From Caenorhabditis elegans (lineage: Eukaryota > Nematoda > Chromadorea > Rhabditida > Rhabditidae): a DNA stretch of 64,000 nt. The stretch spans positions 2,790,001 through 2,854,000 of the forward strand of contig NC_003282.8 of the NCBI RefSeq assembly GCF_000002985.6. Direction: 5' to 3'. Below, in pieces: positions 33,806-43,379 of the stretch; position 1 is the stretch's first letter; each line of letters begins with the position of its first letter. The notes beneath the pieces are model-generated. The model did no database searches. It was given only the letters and a program-made list of their open reading frames with translations, and was not told the origin of the DNA. Made by a program: the position numbers and the translations under genes.

Positions 33806-35260
33806 ATGAAACAATTTCTACTAATTTTACTATTTTTTACTTCTTTAGCTGCTGCCCAACAGTGTTGGGATAGTTCAGATAGACTGATCAACGGGAGGTT
33901 AGTATTTTAACGGAAAATTGTAAAATAAGCTGTTAAGTTCTATAATTGAGAAATAAATTGTTTAAATATATGCAATGCAAAAATTAACTTAAAATAAATG
34001 TTTCAAGCTCGAGATACGAAAATATTTTTTTTAATTCCAAAAAGTTGAAAATCTGATAACTATTGTGTTTTTTCAAGTGTACTTTGAGAGTAGTAGGCAC
34101 AAAAATTGTGAGTAGGCGCGTAGGTAGGCAGGCAGGCCGTGCCTACTTGGATGGCACACCGTATGTTTCGTGTATTTTCAGATGCTATAAACTTGTCAAC
34201 CAACAACTTTCCTACCAGGACGCCCGGTCCTGGTGTCGTTACCAGAATTCCGTGGTATCATATTTGGCAACTGTTTCGGATCAAATAACGGCGAGCTTTT
34301 TGGCATGTAAGGTTTTTGAGAGTTAATGAGTGGTTATAGGTAGGCATGAAGTAGGTGTCAAGGTAGGCGCGTGAGGTGGGTACAAAGGTATGCAGGCATG
34401 AGGTAGGTAGATGTGATGTAATCGGGTGCGGTGGGTTTGTAGGTATTTAGGCATGATGTAGGTTTGAAAATACACCATTAGGCTAAAAATAGACACGTAG
34501 TTTTGCTTACATGAGGTAGGCATAAAGTATCCAGGCATGATCTAGGCACAAAATAGGTACATAGGGGGGATGCAGGCCTGAGATAAATAGGCGTGATGTA
34601 GTCAAGTGCTGTTGGTTAGGAGGTATCCTGATGTTGTCACGAAAGTACACTAATAGGCACGTAGGTTTGCATACATAAGGTAGGCATAATATACATGAGC
34701 AGGCATGATGTAGGCATAAAGTAGGTACAAAGACAGACAAGCATATGGTAGGTAGGCATAAAGTAGGTATGTGAAATTGGTGTAGAGCTGACGCATAGGT
34801 AGACCTGAGTCATGAAGTAGGTACGTAGGTATGCAGATATAAAGTAGGTAGGCAGAATGTAGGCATGAGATAGGCATCAAGTAAACCGGTAGGTAGGCTC
34901 GTAGGTAAGGCCATAGGTAGACTACAAATCCAATTTTCAGCGTACGCCGTCACCGCATTTGGCTCAAACGAGGGAAGCTTCTGGATTGGTCTAAGCCGCT
35001 CAAGTTCCACATACAAATGGGATGACGGAACTCCCCTAGGCTGGACCAATTTCAATTATCAAAATTCTCAAGACTACGTGGCCGAAAGTGTGACGAATGC
35101 CAAATGGACCGCCTACAACAGTGAAACAGAACTGAAATTCGTGTGCTCCTACTATCCACTGATGCCAACCACTAACTTGGCGTCGTCTACAGATGCACCG
35201 CGTACTACAGAGGCATCTACTTATTGGACTTCCGAGACACTGACATCGTCGAGCACTTAA
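33806..35260 (+). CDS. Secreted single-CTLD protein (lectin 2)
   Basis: Exons 33806-33897, 34182-34306 and 34941-35260; 178 residues. The signal peptide is MKQFLLILLFFTSLAAA. The CTLD has QQCWDSSDRLINGRCYKLV, SYQDARSWCRYQ, FWIGLSRSSS, YKWDDGTPLGWTNF, DYVAESVTNAKW and FVCSYYP. Four conserved cysteines are visible (the C0 hairpin pair and C1-C4); the internal C2-C3 pair and EPN/QPD are absent, so canonical calcium-dependent sugar binding is doubtful. A short Ser/Thr-rich tail ends SETLTSSST. There is no VWA-like domain. Intron 2 is a GTAGGCA array of about 600 bp. Confidence 0.9.
34090..34925. repeat. GTAGGCATGA-type repeat array in lectin 2 introns
   Basis: Irregular reiterations of GTAGGCATGAAGTAGGTA, GTAGGTAGGCAGGCA and relatives fill the end of intron 1 and nearly all of intron 2. 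Smaller patches are at 32520-32590 and 35645-35700, and a larger one at 50715-51075. Confidence 0.8.
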
Positions 35261-35375
35261 AGTCTACGGCCAACACCCATATTTTCCAAATTTCAAATTT
35301 TCTTATCAATGCTTCCTGTTACTTATCACCCAATATTATTACTTTTTCTGAAAAATTTTTCAGTTTTATTTTGTC

Positions 35376-38016
35376 ATGAAAAATCTCATTTTACTTACCT
35401 TTTCCTCATTTTTCGCTATTTCTCATTGTCAGGCACAAAAGTGCAGTGATGATTCGGACAATTTAATTAACGGAAGGTAATCTAAATTTCAAAATTTTCA
35501 ACAGAAAAAAAAAATCAATAATCAGATGCTACAAACTGGTGACTCAACAGCTCACCTACTCGGATGCTCGTGGCTTTTGCCACCAGGCGGACCCGGGGTA
35601 CACTCTGGCTACGGTATTGGATAAGTCGACGGCTAATGTTTTGTCAGGTAGGGTAGAGAGGGTTTAGGGGCCTGCCTGCCTACCTACCTGCCTATTGCCT
35701 ATGTGTCTTCATTTTGGCCCGATGCACGACTTCAACAAAAAAAAAAATTAGTTTTGTGTACAAATTTTGTAATTTTGAATTTCACGCCAAAATTTAATTT
35801 CAATTTTTTTAAACTTTAAACTTTGAACTAGGACTCCCAGCTGAGTAGGACGTGAAATGCGGGTGCAATGATGTACGAAAGGTAGTTATTTGGAGCGGCC
35901 GACATGTTCGGGGTTCCGCGCCGCACTATACATTCGACAACATGCGGCGTGGGATCATAGAAGCCCTTCTTTGTACCACAGTTTTTATTTTCCAGAAGTT
36001 TTCGAAATTTTACAATTCTAAAAAGTTTTAAAAACTTTCCAAATTCGCGTCAAGTGTTCACAAAATTCTATGAAAAATTTTGAATCTTGCGCCAGAATTC
36101 AGACAAATTTGAAATTTACCTTGTTTAAGCATGAAAAAGTTTATTGGTTTTTTCGAATCGCTTCAACATTAAAAAAACAATTTAAAAAAAAAACCAAAAA
36201 TGCCTCTATTTTTTGGTTTTTTTAGTTGGAAAGCTACGCGAAAAAAAAATATTCAAAATTTTCGAACAAGTTTCCTTAAAATTCAAAAAAAAAACGTTAA
36301 ACTCCAAAATTTCCAGTCCTCGCCCATTCCGTGTTCAACTCCAGCAACGGTGGGCAATTCTGGATTGGTTTGAGCAGAAATTCCACCGGGAGCCCATGGA
36401 CATGGGATGACAAAAGTTCCTTCGGCTGGTCAAATTTCGGAACTCAACTAGGCCAAAACTATGTGGCACAGAGCAGTACGAACTCCAAATGGGGCACATT
36501 TGGTAGTACTGATAAGAATTATTTCGTTTGCAGTTATGACCCAGCTAGTGTGCCTACCACTGCGAAACCTTGTGGGTTTAATACTTGGAAACACTGTCAG
36601 AAAATATTTGAAATATTACCTACTTACAGTATCTTCTGTAACATGTCTAATTATGTATGACACACAGTCTCTCGGAATTGATCAAAATGCAATTAATTCT
36701 TATAAAGCGGTACGAAATCTTTTAGCGTTGTATTTAAACATTGGTGGTTCATATCTTAAGCGTATTTAAAATAGGGAACAAATATCAACCAACAAAAGTA
36801 TTTGTTGTCGATTTTTCTATATTTTGATGATCAAAATATTTTGTAGCTTAAAAATAAGATATGATATGAGCTGTCAAAGTTGATAGGTTGATGCACCATG
36901 TGTAGAAACTAGTAACTAGGCTCTTCAATAACTTTTAACTAACATTCATAGCTATTCGTTTTGCTATGTCCTAATAGTAGAAACTTTGCTATAGCTCAAA
37001 AATAAACAACGATAGGCACCGGTGTGAAATCTAGTGTTTTCAATTTCGGGCCTTTTTTATCTCGATTCTTGTGAAATGTATCAAATAATTGTTACCAACC
37101 CAACAAATTATTGATCATTTGTTGTTATTTTTATTTTTAGAATTTGACATTTTTCGCTAGCATTAAAATTACACAAAACATGAGCCACAGAAGTTGAGCG
37201 GTCGATGCAGAATGTTAGAAGTCTAGTGTGCTCAGGCTCAAAGTCTGATGCCTCCAAATTTATTGAAAAAGTATCATCAACTGATAAAATATTTATGAGT
37301 TATTATTCTATCATTTAATAGTAAAATGCGATATTAGCTGTCAAAGTCGAAAGGTCGATGCACCAAGCTAAAAATCTAATGGGTTCAACTATGTAGTTAC
37401 TAAAGTAAAACAATACATCAGAGATTTACTAACTTTTCAGTACTTCAACTTTGCCCATCTTGTCGCTAGCAAACTGAATGACAAGACAATGCTAACCGGC
37501 TACATTGACAATTACGGGTACTCTGCTGGGCTTAATGATCATCAAAACTACCCTACTGATGATTTTTTTGATTTAAGAGGAATTCCGTTCCCAATTGACG
37601 GCACTGACGATGATATCGATTTAGATCTGAAAGAGTTAGTGGGGATTATTGTCCTTAAAAGTAACAATCGTTTGAAATTCAGTGTCGACGGATCTCTAGC
37701 AGCCGCTTCTTGGACCCCACCAGTCACAGATCAAACATGCATGATATTTATATCAGCTGCGTGAGTTTTCGTGAAATTGGACTGACAACCAAATACTTAT
37801 AAGCTCTCATTTTCCAGCCCAGAAGCCGAATACGGTGGTACCACAATCAAATCCACCTACTCCTCCTTTGGTACAGTAGTCGGAGTACTGGTTGGTGGAG
37901 CCACTTCAATTCCTGGGCTCTCAATTGACACAAATGTGATTGCTGCTCCAGCGTTGTCGGATTCGGACGCCGATGCTGTTGTGAGCAAGCTCCTGGAGCT
38001 GTTACCTACAGCTTAA
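35376..38016 (+). CDS. Secreted C-type lectin-like protein with C-terminal VWA-like domain (lectin 3)
   Basis: Exons 35376-35476, 35526-35647, 36317-36571, 36630-36709, 37441-37634, 37683-37760 and 37818-38016; 342 residues. The signal peptide is MKNLILLTFSSFFAISHCQA. The CTLD has KCSDDSDNLINGRCYKLV, ARGFCHQADPGYTLATV, FWIGLSRNS, WTWDDKSSFGWSNF and YFVCSYDP. The C-terminal domain begins VTCLIMYDTQSLG and includes NDKTMLTGYIDNYGYSAG, IPFPIDGTDDDIDLDL and WTPPVTDQTCMIFISAA. It is almost identical to lectin 1 in its last three exons, while introns and CTLD differ, which suggests exon-level gene conversion or a recent partial duplication. Donors GTTAGT and GTGAGT are shared with lectin 1. Poly(A) signal AATAAA near 38050. 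Confidence 0.88.
35825..35970. repeat. GC-rich GCGGCGCGGAACCCCG repeat, copy 2 (inverted)
   Basis: TGTTCGGGGTTCCGCGCCGC and GGAGCGGCCGACA are the reverse complement of the motifs at 27125-27345. It sits in intron 2 of lectin 3. Confidence 0.75.
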
Positions 38017-38519
38017 CTATTTTTTCCAAATTTACTTGGTGTACCGAGAAAATAAAGATCCTTCTGTCCAATTGAACATGTGCCAAATTGCGTATATTAA
38101 TATATCAAAAGATATCAATCACAGTTGTGTTCTAATACACAGAAATAACTTGAAATTTGAAATATTCCCGATAAAACAAATTAATAAAAAAGGCCACATT
38201 TTTTGGTAAAAAAATCAATTTGAAGTTTAAAAAAAAAAAATCTTCGTAAAAATATGTCATTACCAGAAAACTTGCCATTTTAGATACCAATTGCAATTTT
38301 GTTCTAATACACAGAAATAACTTGAAATTTGAAATATTCCTGTTTTTTTCAATATGCAACTAATCATTAAAAATTTTGAAATTATTTTTGGTTGCTCATA
38401 TTTGTGCAGACAAAAAGTGTCCTAGCAATAAAAATTGCAAATTTTTTGTATTTTCAGATGAGTGTACAACCGTTTCTGTAGCTACGATATTCATTTCAAA
38501 AAACCCGAAAGTTGTAAAA
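38017..38519. other. Spacer between lectin 3 and the satellite
   Basis: Contains the lectin 3 poly(A) region and a direct duplication: CTAATACACAGAAATAACTT followed by GAAATTTGAAATATTCC occurs at about 38132-38168 and again at about 38304-38340. No gene seen. Confidence 0.5.
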
Positions 38520-40567
38520 TAATGAGTAAAGTAAAATAATTGGTGAAGCCAGAGAGTAAAATAATTGGTGAAGCCAGAGAGTAAAATAATTGGTGAAGCC
38601 AGAGAGTAAAATAATTGGTAAGGCCAGAGAGTAAAATAATCGGTGAAGCCACAGAGAGTAAAATATAGTGGGAAGTCACAGAGAGTAAAATAATTGGTGA
38701 AGCCACAAAGAGTAAAATAATTGGTAAAGCCAGAGAGTAAAATAATTGGTGAAGCCAGAGAGTAAAATAATTGGTGAAGCCACAGAGAGTAAAATATAGT
38801 GGGAAGCCACAGAGAGTAAAATAATTGGTGAAGCCACAGAGAGTAAAATAATTGGTGAAGCCACAAAGAGTAAAATAATTGGTAAAGCCACAGAGAGTAA
38901 AATAATTGGTGAAGCCACAGAGAGTAAAATATAGTGGGAAGCCACAGAGAGTAAAATAATTGGTGAAGCCACAGAGAGTAAAATAATTGGTGAAGCCACA
39001 GAGAGTAAAATAAATGGTGAAGCCACAGAGAGTAAAATAAATGGTGAAGCCACAGAGAGTAAAATAATTGGTAAAGCCACAGAGAGTAAAATAATTGGTG
39101 AAGCCACAGAGAGTAAAATATAGTGGGAAGCCACAGAGAGTAAAATAATTGGTGAAGCCACAGAGAGTAAAATATAGTGGGAAGCCACAGAGAGTAAAAT
39201 AATTGGTGAAGCCACAGAGAGTAAAATATAGTGGGAAGCCACAGAGAGTAAAATAATTGGTGAAGCCACAGAGAGTAAAATATAGTGGGAAGCCACAGAG
39301 AGTAAAATATAGTGGGAAGCCACAGAGAGTAAAATAATTGGTGAAGCCACAGAGAGTAAAATATAGTGGGAAGCCACAGAGAGTAAAATAATTGGTGAAG
39401 CCACAGAGAGTAAACTATAGTGGGAAGCCACAGAGAGTAAAATAATTGGTGAAGCCACAGAGAGTAAAATATAGTGGGAAGCCACAGAGAGTAAAATAAT
39501 TGGTGAAGCCACAGAGAGTAAAATATAGTGGGAAGCCACAGAGAGTAAAATAATTGGTGAAGCCTCAGAGAGTAAAATATAGTGGGAAGCCACAGAGAGT
39601 AAAATAATTGGTGAAGCCACAGAGAGTAAAATATAGTGGGAAGCCACAGAGAGTAAAATAATTGGTGAAGCCTCAGAGAGTAAAATATAGTGGGAAGCCA
39701 CAGAGAGTAAAATAATTGGTGAAGCCACAGAGAGTAAAATATAGTGGGAAGCCACAGAGAGTAAAATAATTGGTGAAGCCACAGAGAGTAAAATATAGTG
39801 GGAAGCCACAGAGAGTAAAATAATTGGTGAAGCCACAGAGAGTAAAATATAGTGGGAAGCCACAGAGAGTAAAATAATTGGTGAAGCCACAGAGAGTAAA
39901 ATATAGTGGGAAGCCACAGAGAGTAAAATAATTGGTGAAGCCACAGAGAGTAAAATATAGTAGGAAGCCACAGAGAGTAAAATATAGTGGGAAGCCACAG
40001 AGAGTAAAATAATTGGTGAAGCCACAGAGAGTAAAATATAGTGGGAAGCCACAGAGAGTAAAATAATTGGTGAAGCCACAGAGAGTAAACTATAGTGGGA
40101 AGCCACAGAGAGTAAAATAATTGGTAAAGCCACAGAGAGTAAAATAATTGGTGAAGCCACAGAGAGTAAAATATAGTGGGAAGCCACAGAGAGTAAAATA
40201 ATTGGTGAAGCCACAGAGAGTAAAATATAGTGGGAAGCCACAGAGAGTAAAATAATTGGTGAAGCCACAGAGAGTAAAATATAGTGGGAAGCCACAGAGA
40301 GTAAAATAATTGGTGAAGCCACAGAGAGTAAAATATAGTGGGAAGCCACAGAGAGTAAAATATAGTGGGAAGCCACAGAGAGTAAAATAATTGGTGAAGC
40401 CACAGAGAGTAAAATATAGTGGGAAGCCACAGAGAGTAAAATAATTGGTGAAGCCACAGAGAGTAAAATAATTGGTGACGCCACAGAGAGTAAAATAATT
40501 GGTGAAGCCACAGAGAGTAAAATAATTGGTGAAGCCACAGAGAGTAAAATAATTGGTGAAGCCACAG
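38520..40567. repeat. 27-bp satellite with two alternating unit types
   Basis: About 76 tandem units. Type A begins AGAGAGTAAAATAATTGG and type B begins AGAGAGTAAAATATAGTG; both end GAAGCCAC. Through most of the array they alternate A-B (54-bp higher-order period), with occasional AA or BB runs and point variants such as GGTAAAGCC. Near the left edge several units are 25 bp (missing AC). Long open frames on the minus strand arise because 27 is a multiple of three. Confidence 0.95.
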
Positions 40568-41046
40568 GAATCTCAGTTTTCCCCTAATTCCTATTTGATT
40601 TACGCCAATTGGATTTGTTCGATGGAGCGCGCTTGCATTATTTTCCATAATTAATTTATTTCTTATCATTATTTCACTGATTTTCTTCATTTTTTTGGGG
40701 GTTTTTAATCGGAGAATAAAAGAAATAAACAAGAAAAATGCAAAAAGTTTATTAAAAAGTAACTGGAAATGCCTAAAACTCTGAATAATACTAATTTCAG
40801 GCTTGTCATCGTCGGATCGCATAATTTCAGAGTTTTAAGCATTTCCAGCTACTTTTTAATGAACTTTTTGCATTTTTCTTGTTTATTTCTTTTATTTTCC
40901 GAGTAAAAACCCCCAAAAAAATGAAGAAAATCAGTGAAATAATGATAAGAAATAAATTAATTATGGAAAATAATGCAAGCGCGCTCCAACGAACGAGTTC
41001 AATTGGCGGAAATTCAAATAGGAATTAGGGGAAAACTGAGATTTTT
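40567..41046. repeat. Palindrome abutting the satellite
   Basis: CTCAGTTTTCCCCTAATTCC at the left and its inverse GGAATTAGGGGAAAACTGAG at the right bracket arms of about 220 bp, with a small unique loop near 40795-40825 (GCTTGTCATCGTCGGATCGC). Confidence 0.85.
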
Positions 41047-41061
41047 TCAATTTTCAAAAAA

Positions 41062-41340
41062 TCATATAAAATCTAGAAATTTTTTTTGAATTTTTTTATC
41101 ATGATATTCGGTCATTTTATGAACAGGCAGTTGAGTTGGCTTGTCCATTTCACCTTCTTCAGTCTCGTTTTCAGAACCATTTTCTTCAGTCTTCCTCTTC
41201 TTCGCATAAAAATCATCTAATATTTTGCGGCCATCTTCCGTGTCCAAAAATGCTAAGATTCCCTTCCTAATTGTGTCTGCTAGACTTTCCGCTTCTTCGA
41301 TTACCCAATCGGCGACCTCACCTTGCGTAGACTCCCCCAT
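41062..41340 (-). CDS. Small acidic/basic protein, unknown
   Basis: Single open frame of 92 residues starting MGESTQGEVADWVIEEAE, with a KKRKTEENGSENETEEGEMD charged stretch and no signal peptide, membrane segment or known domain. The start codon lies right beside a repeat (CCTATGGGGTCACAATG in the minus direction), and the last codons (KKIQKKFLDFI) run into AT-rich repeat margin, so repeat capture may define both ends. It lies about 236 bp downstream of the next minus-strand gene, a spacing compatible with an operon, although no spliced-leader acceptor is seen before the ATG. May be a real small gene or a chance frame. Confidence 0.45.
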   Translation of the reverse strand: MGESTQGEVADWVIEEAESLADTIRKGILAFLDTEDGRKILDDFYAKKRKTEENGSENETEEGEMDKPTQLPVHKMTEYHDKKIQKKFLDFI

Positions 41341-41576
41341 AGTGGGAGAGCGATTCCCGAATGAAAACTATCACGGAATTCGGTCATTGTGACCCCATAG
41401 GCGTGTTTGAAAGCAATTTCCCCACAGGGTGTAGTCCACCTTTAAAAAGAAGATAAAATGCTTCATTTTCAAAAAAAAAAGTTATCACGTAAAAGCAAAT
41501 AGTTCTATTTGCGAACATGTTTACTGAACAAATGATTCGTTAAAAAGATAAAAAGAGAAGAATCAAAGTAGCAATG

Positions 41577-42674
41577 TTAGAAATACTTCTGAATGGAAGC
41601 AATCATCTCGTCCCGCTTTTTCTCCAGCAGAGCATAGTAGACTTTTTGATTGGAGGATGATTGCGTGTTGATAAATGCTTCTAGCTCGCCGAGCAACCCG
41701 AATAATTTCATCATAGCCTCGCTTGTTGTTGGTTTTGTTCCTTCCTCAGGTTTATACTTCATTGCAATTGCAAAAATGCCGTTAATCACTGCCGGAGACA
41801 TTCCAGAGCCTTCAACTTCGGATTTTAGCTTTTGCACTGAAAATTTTGTGTTTTAAAGGTGGGTTGAAAGAAGAATAGATATGTGAGGTGTGAACCCTAA
41901 TGTTTGACCTATTTGATCACCATGGGACTTTAGAATAAATAATCCCATCTTGGCCCACTGTTCTTCAGATGTTAGGGCAGACCATGTGCATTTTGTCCAA
42001 AATTTACAGCTTTTGGCTAAAACTTGTCGACTTTTTGCACAGCCTAACAGAAAATATGGTTAGAAGTACAAAACAGGAGCGTGCGGCAAATTTGCCAAAT
42101 TTGCCGAGACTATCAAATTTTGATACTTGCCGCACTCACCACAAATCGGATTTCAAAGTTGGAGTACCGAAATTTAAGAATTTCAGCGGTCATAACTATT
42201 TTTTTTTTTTGAAAAATTTTTTGGAACGTCTCATTACGAAATATGGTAGTTTTGGGCCATTTTGGGGCAAAAAAAACAAAGTCTCAAATTTCGGTACTCC
42301 GCCTTTGAAATATTTGACCCAAACTATTGATTTTGTTGAAAAATTATGTGTACATAGTAAGACATCATAAACAAAAATCCAACTTGTGCTAAAAATTCAG
42401 TAATTGTGGTGCTTTTAGAAATATTAGAAATTTTCAAATTTTTCGGAGTCTGCTCAGCACGGCAAATATTGGAAAAATAGATTTGCCGAATTTGTCGAGC
42501 TCGGCAAATTTTGAGTGTATGGTATCAAAAAAATGTCGCGAAATCACATGAATTATTAGAGATTATTAGAGTCACATGAATTATTAGAGTGGTTTCATTT
42601 TGGGAATATAGTAGTGTTTATAAAAACTATAACACAAAAATATTTTTTTTTAACTCACCAACAGCCTCGGCCAT
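41577..42674 (-). CDS. Small helical cytosolic protein, unknown
   Basis: Exons (minus) 42659-42674 and 41577-41836 encode 91 residues: MAEAV, then VQKLKSEVEGSGMSPAVIN, AIAMKYKPEEGTKPTTSE, MMKLFGLLGELEAFINTQ and ending EMIASIQKYF. No signal peptide or cysteine motif; predicted mostly helical. The start faces the start of the plus-strand gene at 42906, giving a shared upstream region of about 230 bp. The intron contains a fragment of the GGTACCGAAATTT repeat. A relic of its 3' end occurs at 44588-44632 beside the paralogue of the neighbouring gene. Confidence 0.75.
42160..42310. repeat. Fragment of the GGTACCGAAATTTGAGAC element
   Basis: AAAGTTGGAGTACCGAAATTTAAG and the inverse end CAAATTTCGGTACTCCGCC flank AACTACCATATTTCGTAATG, matching 21027-21350. 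It lies in the intron of the small helical gene. Confidence 0.65.
42320..42500. repeat. CAGCACGGCAAAT dispersed repeat
   Basis: AATTGTGGTGCTTTTAGAAA, TTTTTCGGAGTCTGCTCAGC and GAGCTCGGCAAATTT recur in diverged form at about 56090-56365 (TTTGGTGCTCCTAAAAATAA, TTAGCACGGCATA). Confidence 0.5.
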
Positions 42675-42839
42675 TTCGAACAGAAATGAGAGACTCTTCA
42701 CTGAGAATGTTTCTTAGTCTCCGCCTCACCGGGAACGTACCTCATGTTGGCACACCAAATTGCATTACTCTTGTTTATTATTGTCTCATTAAGCTTCTTC
42801 TTTCTCCAGCCTTGCTCTTGTACTCAGTCTCCGCCTCCC

Positions 42840-42905
42840 AGGAAACTATAAAAACGCTCAACTTATAACACAAAATGCAATTCCTTCTAACTATCCCAAC
42901 AAGAA
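42840..42905 (+). promoter_or_regulatory. Promoter of the first single-exon paralogue
   Basis: A TATA-like ACTATAAAAACGC at about 42845 is followed 30 bp later by an upstream ATG (42875) in a different frame from the gene. The same layout (AAACTACAAAAACGC, ATG at 44784) precedes the second paralogue. Confidence 0.5.
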
Positions 42906-43379
42906 ATGGCCACACGTCGCACCGCCTCGGTTGATCTTGAAAACTGCACGGGATCCTACTTCCGTCTACAAGTCCTTCATCAATACACAAATGAAGGTAC
43001 CGACGATTCCGGTCTTTTAGATTTCAAGCCAGGAGAGAAGAAGCGAGTTTTCGACAGCGTTCAGTATTATACCGGCTTCTTCACCACCGGCTGTGACAAT
43101 TGGAAAGTGGACGGAATTCGGCTGCACGAAGTTACAACGGATTCAAAAACTGTCCAAGCAATGATTGGAGGAAAGGCGTTCGTCGAAGGATTGCCCTATA
43201 AGTCCGGACACGGATTTGGTGCGCAGTGGAAGAAGCACACTCTGAGAGCCGAGGACAGAGATAGAGCAACCCTGATCAAGGTGTTCCAGACCGAAGTGCA
43301 GTTTATTTCACCGAGTGGAGTGTCGACAACTACCTTTGACACTGTTGGCCAAAATGTGCTTGGACTTGGAGTTCAGTAG
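42906..43379 (+). CDS. Single-exon nematode family protein, paralogue 1 (possibly 'up-regulated in Daf-2' type)
   Basis: 157 residues with no intron, signal peptide or membrane segment: MATRRTASVDLENCTGSYF, a FKPGEKKRVFDSVQYYTGFF segment, GCDNWKVDG, then GLPYKSGHGFGAQWKKHTLR and ISPSGVSTTTFDTVGQN. Predicted as a compact beta-rich cytosolic protein. I associate the WKKHTLRxED...VQFxSPSGxSTT pattern with small nematode proteins annotated as 'up-regulated in Daf-2' domain proteins, but only from memory. The paralogue at 44816 is about 80 percent identical, with differences concentrated in the middle (residues about 75-95). AATAAA at 43461. Confidence 0.88.
   Translation: MATRRTASVDLENCTGSYFRLQVLHQYTNEGTDDSGLLDFKPGEKKRVFDSVQYYTGFFTTGCDNWKVDGIRLHEVTTDSKTVQAMIGGKAFVEGLPYKSGHGFGAQWKKHTLRAEDRDRATLIKVFQTEVQFISPSGVSTTTFDTVGQNVLGLGVQ

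Noticed and set aside
38520-40567. Possible CRISPR-like regular repeats
   Set aside because: Units are back-to-back with no unique spacers, and the DNA is eukaryotic; it is a satellite.
38396-40822. 808-codon minus-strand open frame
   Set aside because: It begins in the palindrome, runs through the 27-bp satellite and is open in two frames at once because the unit is a multiple of three. There is no signal of a real gene, so I report only the repeat.
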